Numbered from the stretch's first letter, positions 54,014-63,333 are shown. The stretch is DNA of 64,000 nucleotides from Bizionia sp. M204 (GCF_023205095.1 NZ_CP046242.1:1973001-2037000); one strand, 5' to 3'. Numbers and translations: made by a program. Notes: generated from the letters alone by a model not told the origin.

Positions 54014-54280
54014 TTATTTTCTATAAAGGAAATAATTATTGACTAACTCAATATAAGTTTCTTTAGCCTCGTCTTCCGTGATGTTTTGAATTTGAAACAA
54101 TGCATTTGTTTTAAAAGCGGAAATTAGGGGCTTGCTACTACTCGGTCTACTATAATCATTAGTTGCTTTTTTGAAATAAGCATATAATCTTAATAAAAAG
54201 TCAGCAGGAAAAGGCTCATGATGATCGTTAATTCTATCAACAGCTTCTTTAAAGGCGATATCTAATTCTTCAGAAGTCAT
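54014..54280 (-). CDS. Acyl-CoA-binding protein (ACBP)
   Basis: An 88-residue all-helical protein with the ACBP pattern: a helix 1-like MTSEELDIAFKEAVDRI, then LLRLYAYFKKATND corresponding to the acyl-binding Tyr/Lys region (YxxYKQAT in animals), and a C-terminal AKETYIELVNNYF. It binds long-chain acyl-CoA. Its start overlaps the end of psd by 1 bp, within a phospholipid-synthesis operon. ACBPs are best known from eukaryotes but are also found in Bacteroidota. Confidence 0.88.
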   Translation of the reverse strand: MTSEELDIAFKEAVDRINDHHEPFPADFLLRLYAYFKKATNDYSRPSSSKPLISAFKTNALFQIQNITEDEAKETYIELVNNYFLYRK

Positions 54281-54930
54281 TATTTTTCAGCTATAATACT
54301 TTCAGCACCACGAACTTTTTGGTTAAGTGATACGTTAATTTTTGCATCTAAAGGTAAAAATAAATCTACACGTGAACCAAATTTTATAAATCCAGAGTCG
54401 CTTCCTTGATTTATTTGTTGTCCTTCTTTAGCATAGTTAACAATTCGTTTTGCTAGGGCTCCAGCAATTTGTCTATATAGTATAGGTCCGAAAATTTCAT
54501 TTTCTACAACCACCGTCGTACGTTCGTTCTCTTCGCTTGCTTTTGGGTGCCATGCTACTAAATATTTACCTGGATGGTATTTACTATACACAACTTGCCC
54601 ACCAATAGGATATCTTGTAACATGTACATTTATAGGCGACATAAAGATACTAACCTGTAAACGTTTTTCATTGAAATATTCTTTTTCAAAAACCTCTTCA
54701 ATAACTACAACCTTGCCATCCACTGGTGAAACAATATGGTTATCATTATATGAAGTTTGCCTTTTTGGGTTTCTAAAGAATTGTAAAATCAATAATAAAA
54801 ACAATAGCAACCCTATCATGATAATCATGTTAAGCCATGGTAATACCACGTAAGTATCTGATATCAAAAATAACGCTACAACAACGATTAGCGTAATTAA
54901 AATAATTTTATGTCCTTCTTTATGAAACAT
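54280..54930 (-). CDS. psd: Phosphatidylserine decarboxylase (short, GS-processed type)
   Basis: A 216-residue proenzyme of the short Psd family. N-terminal helices (about 9-45) anchor it to the membrane. PRKQTSYNDNHIVSPVDGKV-like residues near 53-70 and INVHVTRYPIGG follow. Self-cleavage is expected in FGSR (around 185-188), where the serine becomes the pyruvoyl group; the usual E. coli LGST is replaced by FGS. It makes phosphatidylethanolamine from phosphatidylserine. It lies 1 bp downstream of cdsA. Confidence 0.92.
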   Translation of the reverse strand: MFHKEGHKIILITLIVVVALFLISDTYVVLPWLNMIIMIGLLLFLLLILQFFRNPKRQTSYNDNHIVSPVDGKVVVIEEVFEKEYFNEKRLQVSIFMSPINVHVTRYPIGGQVVYSKYHPGKYLVAWHPKASEENERTTVVVENEIFGPILYRQIAGALAKRIVNYAKEGQQINQGSDSGFIKFGSRVDLFLPLDAKINVSLNQKVRGAESIIAEK

Positions 54931-54931
54931 A

Positions 54932-55741
54932 CTATATAATTTCTAAAAACAAATGAATAAAAGGTGCTGCAAAGATAATACTATCTAACCGGTCTAACAA
55001 CCCGCCATGACCCGGCATTATAACACCACTATCTTTAACACCAGCTTGGCGTTTAAATTTGGATTCTATTAAGTCTCCCAAAGTTCCAAAAACACTAATT
55101 ATAATTGCTAATATTAGCCAATTATTAAAACTTAATGTTTCGGTAAAGGTAGCAATAAAATAGCTAGCTACGGATGAAAAAAATAATCCACCTATAAAGC
55201 CTTCCACCGTTTTCTTTGGTGAAATTTTTTCGAAAAGCTTCTGTTTCCCAAAATTCTTACCCACCAAAAAGGCAAAGGTATCATTTACCCAAACCAAAAT
55301 AAAAGCGCCTAATAGAATAAACGGATTGTACTCACTATTATAATTTGCAATCAATACAAGAAATACAAAAGCACTAGATAAATAAAAGGTTGAGAGTAAA
55401 AATCGTTTGGAAATAAATAATGGAATTCGTTTTTCTGCAAATAAGTCTTTAATTAAAAGTAGTTGCACAAAAATCGTAATTACTTGTAGAATACGCGTGG
55501 CTGCACTTAAACCCGCATCTGTTTTCATGAAAAACTGCCAATAACCAAATATTAAATACATGAGTGTAAAAATCACATAAGGCCAAAAAGATTTATAGCC
55601 AATAAGTTTTTTAAATTCTCCCATACATATCAATCCGAAAATAAAAAACAGGATTATTAAAGCGTGTTCGTTTAATAGAGACACCATTAACAATGAAACA
55701 TATAACAAACCCGTAAAGGATCTTATAAGGATTTCTTTCAT
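54932..55741 (-). CDS. cdsA: Phosphatidate cytidylyltransferase
   Basis: A 269-residue membrane enzyme with about eight helices and the CdsA signature near the C-terminus: FGTLGDLIESKFKRQAGVKDSGVIMPGHGGLLDRLDS (residues ~220-255), plus ISPKKTVEGFIGG. It turns phosphatidic acid and CTP into CDP-diacylglycerol, the precursor of phosphatidylserine and cardiolipin. It is directly upstream of psd. No pssA lies in the window. Confidence 0.95.
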   Translation of the reverse strand: MKEILIRSFTGLLYVSLLMVSLLNEHALIILFFIFGLICMGEFKKLIGYKSFWPYVIFTLMYLIFGYWQFFMKTDAGLSAATRILQVITIFVQLLLIKDLFAEKRIPLFISKRFLLSTFYLSSAFVFLVLIANYNSEYNPFILLGAFILVWVNDTFAFLVGKNFGKQKLFEKISPKKTVEGFIGGLFFSSVASYFIATFTETLSFNNWLILAIIISVFGTLGDLIESKFKRQAGVKDSGVIMPGHGGLLDRLDSIIFAAPFIHLFLEII

Positions 55742-55742
55742 G

Positions 55743-56363
55743 CTATAGGTCTTCTAACAGAAGTAAGTATAAATTTTTAGAATTGCTACCATAACTCATA
55801 AAATCATTTTCTTTCTCTTTATTTTCTGAAGTTTTAAAATGTTTTATGGTGGTGATATTTGTGGGTATTCTTTTTGAATTGTTGTTTTTTATTCCTCGTA
55901 AACCTTCTCCAATATTAGCTGTAATTTGGCTAGTTGTGGCAAAAACAATAAAATTTTCAGGAAATTCAATTAATTTCTTTTCTGCTATTTGGTTGGAGGA
56001 AATCAATAACGAACCATCATCCGCAATTAAGTTTTCGCAGGTGGTTAAAAAATATTCGGCGTCAGTACTGACACGTGTTACATTTAAATCAGAATTTTTG
56101 AATTTTTGGTTTAATTGCTCATCATAGATTAACACACTTTTCTCTTCCCAATCATTTTCAATAATGATATTGTTTAAGCTATCAAAAATTTCATCTAAAT
56201 TTTCGCAATACAGAAACTTACCACCATTAGCCTTGAAGTTTATTGTAAACCGCTCATCTATAGGTAATTTAATTTCTGGCATATACTTGCCTCGCTCATT
56301 AGATTTTAATTCCTTGTCTGAATCAACAGATTTGGAACCAAAAATTTTTCTAAATAGACTCAT
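55743..56363 (-). CDS. LUD-domain (LutC/YkgG-like) protein
   Basis: A 206-residue protein with an N-terminal charged region followed by a LUD (lactate utilisation) domain. DAEYFLTTCENLIADDGSLLISSNQ and the late NIGEGLRGIKNN match LutC-type proteins. In lactate-utilisation operons LutC works with LutA and LutB, but neither is here. It stands between ftsH and cdsA, 1 bp from the latter. Role in this setting unknown. Confidence 0.78.
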   Translation of the reverse strand: MSLFRKIFGSKSVDSDKELKSNERGKYMPEIKLPIDERFTINFKANGGKFLYCENLDEIFDSLNNIIIENDWEEKSVLIYDEQLNQKFKNSDLNVTRVSTDAEYFLTTCENLIADDGSLLISSNQIAEKKLIEFPENFIVFATTSQITANIGEGLRGIKNNNSKRIPTNITTIKHFKTSENKEKENDFMSYGSNSKNLYLLLLEDL

Positions 56364-56413
56364 TTATGTTTTTGCTATTAAATACGAGTAATTTAAGGTG
56401 TTTTTCAAATATA

Positions 56414-56453
56414 AAAAATCTTAAACGAACCGTAAGGCTAATTTAAGATTTTT
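56414..56453 (-). terminator. Intrinsic terminator after ftsH
   Basis: A perfect 12-bp stem (56414-56425 with 56442-56453), followed on the minus strand by TTTTTTA-like sequence. It lies between ftsH and the LUD gene and suggests that ftsH is at least partly transcribed apart from the phospholipid genes. Confidence 0.75.
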
Positions 56454-56480
56454 AATAAATGTTAACAGAAAAATTTTGAT

Positions 56481-58430
56481 TTATTCTTCTTCTTCGGTAT
56501 CGATCACATGTTTATCAAATGGTCGTTTTCCAAATATTTTTTCTAAATTATCTTTAAAGATAACTTCTTTTTCCAATAGCACGTTAGCTAATTCGGTTAA
56601 TTTATCTTTATTTTCTTCAAGAAGTTTAATAGCACGTTGGTACTGTTCTTCTATGATTCTAGAAATTTCGTCATCAATTAATTCCGAGGTTTTCTCACTA
56701 TAAGGTTTTGTAAAACCGTATTCGTTTTGTCCTGAAGAATCATAATAGGTTAAATTCCCAACTTTGTCACTTAAGCCATAAACCGTTACCATAGCACGTG
56801 CTTGTTTGGTCACTTTTTCTAAATCGCTTAATGCACCCGTTGAAATTTGATTGAAAATTACTTTTTCAGCCGCACGACCGCCTAAAGCAGCGCACATTTC
56901 ATCTAGCATTTGTTCGGGTCTAACAATTAAGCGTTCTTCTGGTAAATACCATGCTGCTCCTAATGAACGTCCACGAGGTACAATAGTAACTTTTACTAAA
57001 GGTGCTGCATGTTCTAACATCCAACTTACGGTTGCGTGACCAGCTTCATGATAGGCTACAGCTTTCTTCTCACCTGACGTTATAATTTTATTTTTCTTTT
57101 CAAGTCCTCCTACAATTCTATCTACGGCATCCAAGAAATCTTGTTTATCTACGGCTTTTTTACCATTTCTAGCGGCAATTAACGCGGCTTCGTTACAAAC
57201 ATTAGCAATATCAGCTCCAGAGAAACCTGGTGTTTGCTTAGACAAGAAGTCAATATCTAAATCTTCTGCCTTTTTTAAAGGCCTTAAATGCACTTCAAAA
57301 ATTTCCTTACGCTCACGAACATCTGGCAGGTCCACAAAAATTTGTCTATCAAAACGTCCTGCACGCATTAATGCTTTATCTAAAACATCTGCTCGGTTGG
57401 TTGCTGCCAATACTATGACGTTTGTATTAGTACCAAAACCATCCATTTCTGTTAGTAATTGGTTTAAGGTGTTTTCACGTTCATCATTAGAACCTGACAT
57501 ATTATTTTTACCACGAGCACGACCAATAGCATCAATTTCATCAATGAAAATAATAGCTGGCGATTTCTCTTTGGCTTGTTTAAATAAATCTCGCACTCTA
57601 GAGGCACCAACACCTACAAACATTTCCACGAAATCTGAACCAGACAATGAAAAGAACGGCACTTTTGCTTCACCAGCAACGGCTTTAGCTAATAATGTTT
57701 TACCCGTTCCTGGAGGTCCTACTAATAAGGCTCCTTTAGGGATTTTACCACCTAAATTGGTGTATTTTTCTGGATTTTTAAGGAAGTCAACAATTTCTTG
57801 AACTTCTTCTTTAGCACCTTCTAAACCGGCAACATCTTTAAAGGATGTTTTAACATCTGTATTCTCATCAAATAGCTTAGCACGTGATTTACCAATATTA
57901 AATATTTGACCACCAGCTCCACCACCAGAACCACCAGACATACGTCTCATTATAAAAATCCAAACGCCTATTAATAAAATAAACGGTAGTAATCCTATTA
58001 GGAAATCGCCCCAAACATTCTGTTCTGTTTTGTACTCAATTTTTGGTTTTGGGTCTAAATCTTCCGCTTGTATAACTTTGGCTATATCATCTTCAAAATT
58101 TTGAAGATCACCAAATTCAAATCGATAATTTGGTAGTTTGGTTGCCGTTGGCAATAACGATGTAGGTTTGGATTTTTTATGTACATCTTTTGCTTCTGCT
58201 TCAGATGTTAAATATACTTTGGCTTCGCGCCTGTTTACAATTTCTACTTTATCAACATCGCCATCTTTTAAAAATGTCATGAATTGTGATGGTGTTGTTG
58301 GATTTGTTTCATCAAATCCGCTTCCTCCCAACACTTGCATGGCTATAAATAGCACGATTACGCCACCATAAATCCAATACATATTGAATTTAGGTTTCTT
58401 GTTTTTATCTTTCTTGGTATCCTTGTTCAT
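56481..58430 (-). CDS. ftsH: ATP-dependent membrane metalloprotease FtsH
   Basis: A 649-residue AAA+ zinc protease. Transmembrane helices are at about 18-36 and 141-161, with a periplasmic domain between them. Walker A GPPGTGKT is at 238-245, Walker B IIFIDEID at 293-300, and the zinc site HEAGH at 461-465. It degrades misfolded and short-lived membrane and cytoplasmic proteins, including LPS-synthesis enzymes in other bacteria. Length is typical. It is 9 bp downstream of rsfS. Confidence 0.97.
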   Translation of the reverse strand: MNKDTKKDKNKKPKFNMYWIYGGVIVLFIAMQVLGGSGFDETNPTTPSQFMTFLKDGDVDKVEIVNRREAKVYLTSEAEAKDVHKKSKPTSLLPTATKLPNYRFEFGDLQNFEDDIAKVIQAEDLDPKPKIEYKTEQNVWGDFLIGLLPFILLIGVWIFIMRRMSGGSGGGAGGQIFNIGKSRAKLFDENTDVKTSFKDVAGLEGAKEEVQEIVDFLKNPEKYTNLGGKIPKGALLVGPPGTGKTLLAKAVAGEAKVPFFSLSGSDFVEMFVGVGASRVRDLFKQAKEKSPAIIFIDEIDAIGRARGKNNMSGSNDERENTLNQLLTEMDGFGTNTNVIVLAATNRADVLDKALMRAGRFDRQIFVDLPDVRERKEIFEVHLRPLKKAEDLDIDFLSKQTPGFSGADIANVCNEAALIAARNGKKAVDKQDFLDAVDRIVGGLEKKNKIITSGEKKAVAYHEAGHATVSWMLEHAAPLVKVTIVPRGRSLGAAWYLPEERLIVRPEQMLDEMCAALGGRAAEKVIFNQISTGALSDLEKVTKQARAMVTVYGLSDKVGNLTYYDSSGQNEYGFTKPYSEKTSELIDDEISRIIEEQYQRAIKLLEENKDKLTELANVLLEKEVIFKDNLEKIFGKRPFDKHVIDTEEEE

Positions 58431-58439
58431 TAATATCCC

Positions 58440-58811
58440 TTAATAGTTTGTTTCAATTACCGTTGTTTTTGCGTCACCCCAAAGGCTTTCAATATCATAA
58501 TACTCGCGTATGTGCTTCTGAAAAACATGAACTACTACGTTCACATAATCCATTAAAACCCATTCAGCATTATCCGAACCTTCAATATGCCAAGGCTTAT
58601 CTTTCAGTTCTTTACTTACTTTTTTCTGGATGGAATTTACAATGGCATTTACTTGTGTGTTCGAAGCACCTTCGCATATTATGAAGTAGTCGCAAACCGT
58701 GTTTTCAATCTCGCGTAAATCTAATATATTTATGTCTTTTCCTTTTACGTCCTCAATTCCGCTTAAAATAGTAGCTATCAATTGGTCTGCATTGATTTGT
58801 TTTTTTGCCAT
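58440..58811 (-). CDS. rsfS: Ribosomal silencing factor RsfS
   Basis: A 123-residue protein of the RsfS/Iojap family: ILDLREIENTVCDYFIICEGASNTQVNAI-type core near 43-71, then WHIEGSDNAEWVLMDYVNVVVHVF. It binds ribosomal protein uL14 and blocks joining of the subunits in starved cells. Paired with ftsH, 9 bp apart. The gene has a good -7 box 20 bp upstream and is divergent from birA. Confidence 0.95.
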   Translation of the reverse strand: MAKKQINADQLIATILSGIEDVKGKDINILDLREIENTVCDYFIICEGASNTQVNAIVNSIQKKVSKELKDKPWHIEGSDNAEWVLMDYVNVVVHVFQKHIREYYDIESLWGDAKTTVIETNY

Positions 58812-58830
58812 TCACTTAAATTAATTTGTG

Positions 58831-58838
58831 CAAAGTTA
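58831..58838 (-). promoter_or_regulatory. rsfS-ftsH promoter, -7 box
   Basis: TAACTTTG on the minus strand, 19 bp before the rsfS ATG. No clear -33 TTG. Confidence 0.55.
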
Positions 58839-58906
58839 TTATTTTTTAGTTCTTTATACCGTAAAAAAATCATAAGATTTTACCTGTATAGTCAATAATT
58901 CACCGA

Positions 58907-59638
58907 ATGCATATAATCAAACTTGATGCCACCGATTCTACCAACTCGTATTTAAGAGCATTAAGTACAAACAGCACCTTGGCAGATTATACTATTGTTA
59001 GCGCCAAGCACCAAACTCATGGACGCGGGCAACGTGGCACAAACTGGCAGTCTGAAACCGATAAGAACCTGATGTTTAGCGTGTTCAAGAACGTTTCATT
59101 CTTGGGTTTTCAAGACAATTTCTTTATAAGTATGGTTACTTCTTTAGCCCTAATTAAAACCTTGCAACAGTTTTTAATACCCAAACTAAGCATAAAATGG
59201 CCTAACGACATTTTGTCAGAGGACAAAAAAATCTGTGGCATTCTTATAGAAAACACCGTTAAACAAAATGCTTTTGGAGGTACTATAATAGGTATTGGAC
59301 TCAATGTTAACCAAACGCAATTTAAAGATCTTCCTAATGCAACTTCCTTACAGCTAATTGTAGGCACGCCTTTAAACACTGATGAATTACTGTTAAGCAT
59401 TGTAACCAATTTAAAATTTTATTTCAATCAGTTAAAAACCAATCAACACAAACTTTTAAAAGAAACATACGAAAGTTACCTGTTCAGAAAAAACAAGCCT
59501 TCAACCTTTAAAGATCAAGAAGGTAATTTATTCACAGGATACATTCAGGGTGTGACAAGTTTAGGAAATCTTCGCGTTTTATTAGAAGATGAAATAATTG
59601 CCGAGTATGAGTTAAAAGAAGTTACGCTGCTATATTAA
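58907..59638 (+). CDS. birA: Biotin-[acetyl-CoA-carboxylase] ligase
   Basis: A 243-residue ligase. GRGQRGTNWQS holds the ATP/biotin loop, KWPNDIL the catalytic lysine strand, and GIGLNVNQTQF the typical central motif. It attaches biotin to the carboxyl carrier protein. There is no N-terminal helix-turn-helix, so it is the monofunctional type without repressor activity. Convergent with the SRPBCC gene with no spacing. Confidence 0.94.
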   Translation: MHIIKLDATDSTNSYLRALSTNSTLADYTIVSAKHQTHGRGQRGTNWQSETDKNLMFSVFKNVSFLGFQDNFFISMVTSLALIKTLQQFLIPKLSIKWPNDILSEDKKICGILIENTVKQNAFGGTIIGIGLNVNQTQFKDLPNATSLQLIVGTPLNTDELLLSIVTNLKFYFNQLKTNQHKLLKETYESYLFRKNKPSTFKDQEGNLFTGYIQGVTSLGNLRVLLEDEIIAEYELKEVTLLY

Positions 59639-60034
59639 TTATACAGCTTTTGGCATATTGCTAGCTAATGTTTCAAGAAATTTTGAAATAGGCCCTTTTA
59701 TCATCATGGCCATCATAGCATTGAATTCGCCGCTAAATTGAAGTTGTACTTCACTTGTATTTGCATCAATTTCTGTTATATTCCCGATTAAAGAAAAGTC
59801 CAATTTTCCACCAGCAGCTCCAAGAACAATTTTATTTGGTGGTATCATTTCCTTTTTCTTAAGAATAATTTCGGGCATTCCCTTTAATGCAAATAAAAAT
59901 TTATCCTCGCCTAACACTTCAAATTTACTAATGTTATCAGGCATTAATTTTTCAAAGTTTTTAATATCTGACAAGAAGTTAAACACCGTTTCAGGTGATT
60001 TATTGATAGTTGTTTTTGGAGATTCTAAATTCAT
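59639..60034 (-). CDS. SRPBCC (START-like) protein
   Basis: A 131-residue protein from ATG 60034; a frame opening at 60109 would overlap pyrE and adds an unlikely N-terminus. INKSPETVFNFLSDIKNFEKLMP is the usual opening of a polyketide-cyclase/START-type SRPBCC domain, with a hydrophobic cavity expected to bind a lipid or other apolar ligand. The C-terminus has ISKFLETLASNM. Ligand unknown. It is 43 bp downstream of pyrE. Confidence 0.8.
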   Translation of the reverse strand: MNLESPKTTINKSPETVFNFLSDIKNFEKLMPDNISKFEVLGEDKFLFALKGMPEIILKKKEMIPPNKIVLGAAGGKLDFSLIGNITEIDANTSEVQLQFSGEFNAMMAMMIKGPISKFLETLASNMPKAV

Positions 60035-60077
60035 AATAAGTATATAATATAAGTTTGTAATATTTGTTTTAATACTA

Positions 60078-60722
60078 TCAATTAGCGTTCCATTCTGCTG
60101 GATTGGCATTCCAAGAAGCTAAAATACCTTGTTCTTTAGTGGATATATAATTAGTATGGTAGGCTTCATCTAAAAGTGAATTGTAATCACTTAAGGTTGT
60201 TAAATGCACATTCTCTTTCTCAAAATTTTCTTTTGAAATATTAAAACCATAAGTAAAAATGGCCATCATACCTTTAACATTCGCATGATTTTCTTTTAAA
60301 GCGCGAACAGCATTTAAGCTACTTTGTCCCGTACTAATTAAATCCTCAACCACAACCACGTTTTGTCCAGGCTCCAAATGTCCTTCAATTTGGTTTTGGC
60401 GACCATGACTTTTAGCTTCAGGTCGAACATATACAAATGGCAACCCCAAATACTCCGCAACCAACATACCAATACCTATAGCTCCAGTTGCTACACCGGC
60501 AATAACATCTGGTTTGCCATATTGTTTTTCAATTTGCTTGGCCATGGTTTCACGAATGTAATTTCGGATTGGTGGATAAGAAAGTATAATTCTATTATCA
60601 CAATAAATAGGCGATTTCCATCCCGAAGCCCATGTAAAGGGTTCTGTAGGCCGTAATTTTATGGCATTTACCTGAAGTAGAACTTCGGCAGTTTTTCTGG
60701 CAGTGTCTTTATTAAAAATCAT
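60078..60722 (-). CDS. pyrE: Orotate phosphoribosyltransferase
   Basis: A 214-residue type I phosphoribosyltransferase. WASGWKSPIYCDNR opens the orotate site, RPEAKSHGRQNQIEG covers the flexible loop and VVVVEDLISTGQSS is the PRPP motif. It converts orotate and PRPP to OMP in pyrimidine synthesis. A TAATTTTG box 5 bp before the ATG would give a nearly leaderless mRNA. Confidence 0.96.
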   Translation of the reverse strand: MIFNKDTARKTAEVLLQVNAIKLRPTEPFTWASGWKSPIYCDNRIILSYPPIRNYIRETMAKQIEKQYGKPDVIAGVATGAIGIGMLVAEYLGLPFVYVRPEAKSHGRQNQIEGHLEPGQNVVVVEDLISTGQSSLNAVRALKENHANVKGMMAIFTYGFNISKENFEKENVHLTTLSDYNSLLDEAYHTNYISTKEQGILASWNANPAEWNAN

Positions 60723-60727
60723 AGCTG

Positions 60728-60735
60728 CAAAATTA
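60728..60735 (-). promoter_or_regulatory. pyrE promoter, -7 box
   Basis: TAATTTTG on the minus strand ends 5 bp before the pyrE ATG. If used, transcription would start at or just inside the gene, so the mRNA may be nearly leaderless or the true start is further in. Confidence 0.45.
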
Positions 60736-60850
60736 CACTTTTTTACGTAATCTGCATTTTTAAAATATGATTTAAAATTAATTTTTTAAATCTATTGCTA
60801 TCCTATTATTTTTAATATTTTTACAAAACCTAATTGCAACAATAAACGCT

Positions 60851-61432
60851 ATGTACAAAGTTTTTGTTAATGATAAACCTATTATCTTAACAACAGAGGT
60901 TGAAAAGGAATCATCTTTCAAAAACTATTTATTAAAATCTGTTGCTATCACCAAAGTCATTAAAGATTTGAACAAGAAATCTGTTAAGGAAGTTCATCTT
61001 ATACATTCTAAAGAAGAAAAGCTCCTTAAAAAATTCCTTAAAAAACTACCGAATGTTATTGCTGGAGGTGGAAAAGTATATAATGAAAAAGGAGAAATTC
61101 TTTTTATTTTCAGAAATGATAAATGGGATTTACCAAAAGGAAAAACTGAAAAGAAAGAATCTATTGAAACGACTGCTATTCGCGAAGTTGAAGAAGAAAC
61201 AGGTGTTGCAGGTTTAAAAATAACCAAACCGCTTGAAACAACGTATCATATATTTAAGCGCAATGGCAAATACAAAATCAAAATTACCTATTGGTTTGAA
61301 ATGACAACCTCCTACTCTGGCACTTTAGAACCTCAAGAAAATGAAGGTATCACCAAGGTTGCTTGGCTTAATGAAGCAGAAGCGCAAGAAGCTTTGAAAA
61401 ATAGTTATGCCAATATCAAGCTACTATTCTAA
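60851..61432 (+). CDS. Nudix hydrolase
   Basis: A 193-residue protein. The full Nudix box GX5EX7REUXEEXGU reads GKTEKKE...REVEEETGV at about residues 98-120. A preceding WDLPKGK is the usual run-in. An N-terminal segment of ~70 residues with KKSVKEVHLIHSKEEKLLKKFLKKLP is not part of the box and is lysine-rich. Nudix enzymes cleave nucleoside diphosphates linked to another moiety; this substrate is unknown. The end overlaps the FGase-like gene by 9 bp, convergently. Confidence 0.88.
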   Translation: MYKVFVNDKPIILTTEVEKESSFKNYLLKSVAITKVIKDLNKKSVKEVHLIHSKEEKLLKKFLKKLPNVIAGGGKVYNEKGEILFIFRNDKWDLPKGKTEKKESIETTAIREVEEETGVAGLKITKPLETTYHIFKRNGKYKIKITYWFEMTTSYSGTLEPQENEGITKVAWLNEAEAQEALKNSYANIKLLF

Positions 61433-62110
61433 TTTACATTGCTTTATAGCGCCAAAAATTAGCGTTTTTAACGAATCAGCCATCTGATTATTACGAGAAT
61501 ACTTCTGATTAATTTCAATCTCAATACCAATATAATTTTCTGAAAACTGCTTTCTTAAATAGGTTGGAAATCCATCTGACTTACCTAAATACGGTTGGTT
61601 GAAGCGAATATCATAATTATTGCTGATTCTCAATATTTCTGCTTTAGACACTTTACAAAAATCCTTTTCTTTTGGAATTCGAGAATCATATAGCAAACCA
61701 ATATCAACCCGCCTTTCTACCTTTTTCCAAATGGGTGTAAAACTGTGAATAGAAATATGAATAACGGTTTCGCCTTCTTGTATATATTGTAAAATGACAC
61801 CTTCTACAGCATCTCGATATGGCTTATAATATTGCGCTATTATTTTCTGCTTTTCTGCTTGTGAAAGTTCGCTTGTAAATTCAGAAAACAAATTTTTATG
61901 GTGCAATGACCTGTTTAATTCAATTAGTAAGCGACTTGTAGTACTAAATTTAGAAAAATCAGCTATTGGTTTTAAGCTTTGAAAGACATCCAAGGCGCCC
62001 AAATCAAAACCACGATGCGTGTTTAATATAGCTTCTTGATTTATAAATAACCCTTTATATTCTTTAGGAATATGATTACCACCATGCTCGCATGTTAAAA
62101 CCAATTTCAC
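61424..62110 (-). CDS. N-formylglutamate amidohydrolase-family protein
   Basis: A 228-residue enzyme of the FGase family. LTCEHGGNHIP is the first metal motif, GFDLGA and ELNRSLHH follow, and HISIHSFTP holds another histidine pair, with EIEINQKY near the end. The start is GTG at 62110, which overlaps the TGA of the upstream ligase gene (GTGA), so the genes are translationally coupled. Known family members cleave N-formylglutamate in histidine degradation, but with a GCS2-like and a RimK-like ligase next door it more likely cleaves or trims an amide product of those enzymes; that is inference. Confidence 0.8.
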   Translation of the reverse strand: MKLVLTCEHGGNHIPKEYKGLFINQEAILNTHRGFDLGALDVFQSLKPIADFSKFSTTSRLLIELNRSLHHKNLFSEFTSELSQAEKQKIIAQYYKPYRDAVEGVILQYIQEGETVIHISIHSFTPIWKKVERRVDIGLLYDSRIPKEKDFCKVSKAEILRISNNYDIRFNQPYLGKSDGFPTYLRKQFSENYIGIEIEINQKYSRNNQMADSLKTLIFGAIKQCKLE

Positions 62111-63333
62111 GGTTTAAACATGGCATTTTTATGCAGACAATCTGCTAATTCCCAATAGACATTTTTAATGTGTGTTTCGGAATAATCATCATTTATGGCT
62201 TTTAAAATACGCGTTGCCAAGGTACCTTCACTTAAAATACAATCCAAAGCTTCATAATGAACTTCGCCTATAGAATCTTTTGTCAGCTGAAAAAGGTGTT
62301 GCCATAATGCTTGAACTGTCATGATTTTTTCCACTTGAAACAACTTCAAGTAGTCAAGATTTGAAACTTCATAGTATTCACCTTCCTTTATTATCGGATT
62401 TAATAGGGCGTATAAATGTTCCTTCGTCCATTTTTTCTGCTCTTGTAAAGTGGTGAATTTTTCGTCCACTAAAAACTTCAAAACAGCAATAATAAGGGCG
62501 CAAATAGCCATATCGGCCTTCGGGCATTCTTGAATATCAACCAAACGAATTTCAATAGCATTTCTATCAAAACGTGCAATGGCACCACGAGAATTTAAAA
62601 AGTGATGATCTAAAATATTATTGGTATCGTGAGGTTTTATGGCGCGTTTTATAGGCTCGAAAACCGTTTCATAATAATCTAACTTGGTAAAAGCACGTTC
62701 TGGAATAACCAAACCTGTCAATTCTGGGATCTCTTTCTGGTTGGTTTTGTAGTATTCCAATCTGGCATCTTTAAAGCCAGTGTTTTTTCCTTCTAAAATT
62801 GGCGAACTTGCACACAAACCAGGAATAAGTGGCAAAATAACACGAATGGCGGCATGTAATTTTTCAAATTCAGTATCATCAAAAAAAGGCAAGTTAATAT
62901 GTGTGCTTTGCACATTGCTCCAACCGTGTCCTTTACAATTAAAAATCCGATTGTATAATTCGTAAACCTCACTGTAACTGTGTTTCCAAAGTTCGGTATC
63001 TATCAACGGATTCAATAATGGATGTGCAGCAGTTGGCAGTAATTTTGAATCAAATTCTTTTAAAATCTGATTAATTTCAATAATATTTTTATGAAACGAT
63101 TCGGACAATCCATTTAAATCGGCTGTTGGTCCATTGGTTTTTAATTCTACCACATGAGCCACCAATTCATTACTCCAAGCTAAGGCTCCATTTTCCACAT
63201 CGGATGTTATTTCACCCGCTTTTTTGGCAAGTAACTTATCAACAATAGCTGCCGGTTTAAACGTATTTGAAACGAGCATATACTCCAGTTCAATACCGTA
63301 AACTTCAAATAAATGATATCTTTTAGCTCTCAT
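62107..63333 (-). CDS. GCS2-like carboxylate-amine ligase
   Basis: A 408-residue protein of the glutamate-cysteine ligase family 2/YbdK group of the glutamine-synthetase-like fold. GIELEYMLV at about 14-22 carries the family's first Glu pair, NVQSTHINLPF the conserved His and NAIEIRLVDIQECP the C-terminal acidic motif. These enzymes make amide bonds between glutamate-type carboxylates and amines. It lies 2 bp downstream of the RimK-like gene and overlaps the amidohydrolase gene by 4 bp. The exact product is unknown; glutathione synthesis is unlikely without a glutathione synthetase of the usual type. Confidence 0.8.
   Translation of the reverse strand: MRAKRYHLFEVYGIELEYMLVSNTFKPAAIVDKLLAKKAGEITSDVENGALAWSNELVAHVVELKTNGPTADLNGLSESFHKNIIEINQILKEFDSKLLPTAAHPLLNPLIDTELWKHSYSEVYELYNRIFNCKGHGWSNVQSTHINLPFFDDTEFEKLHAAIRVILPLIPGLCASSPILEGKNTGFKDARLEYYKTNQKEIPELTGLVIPERAFTKLDYYETVFEPIKRAIKPHDTNNILDHHFLNSRGAIARFDRNAIEIRLVDIQECPKADMAICALIIAVLKFLVDEKFTTLQEQKKWTKEHLYALLNPIIKEGEYYEVSNLDYLKLFQVEKIMTVQALWQHLFQLTKDSIGEVHYEALDCILSEGTLATRILKAINDDYSETHIKNVYWELADCLHKNAMFKP

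Noticed and set aside
57397-57801. 134-residue open frame antisense to ftsH
   Set aside because: Shadow of the highly conserved AAA domain; no independent start signal or neighbour context.
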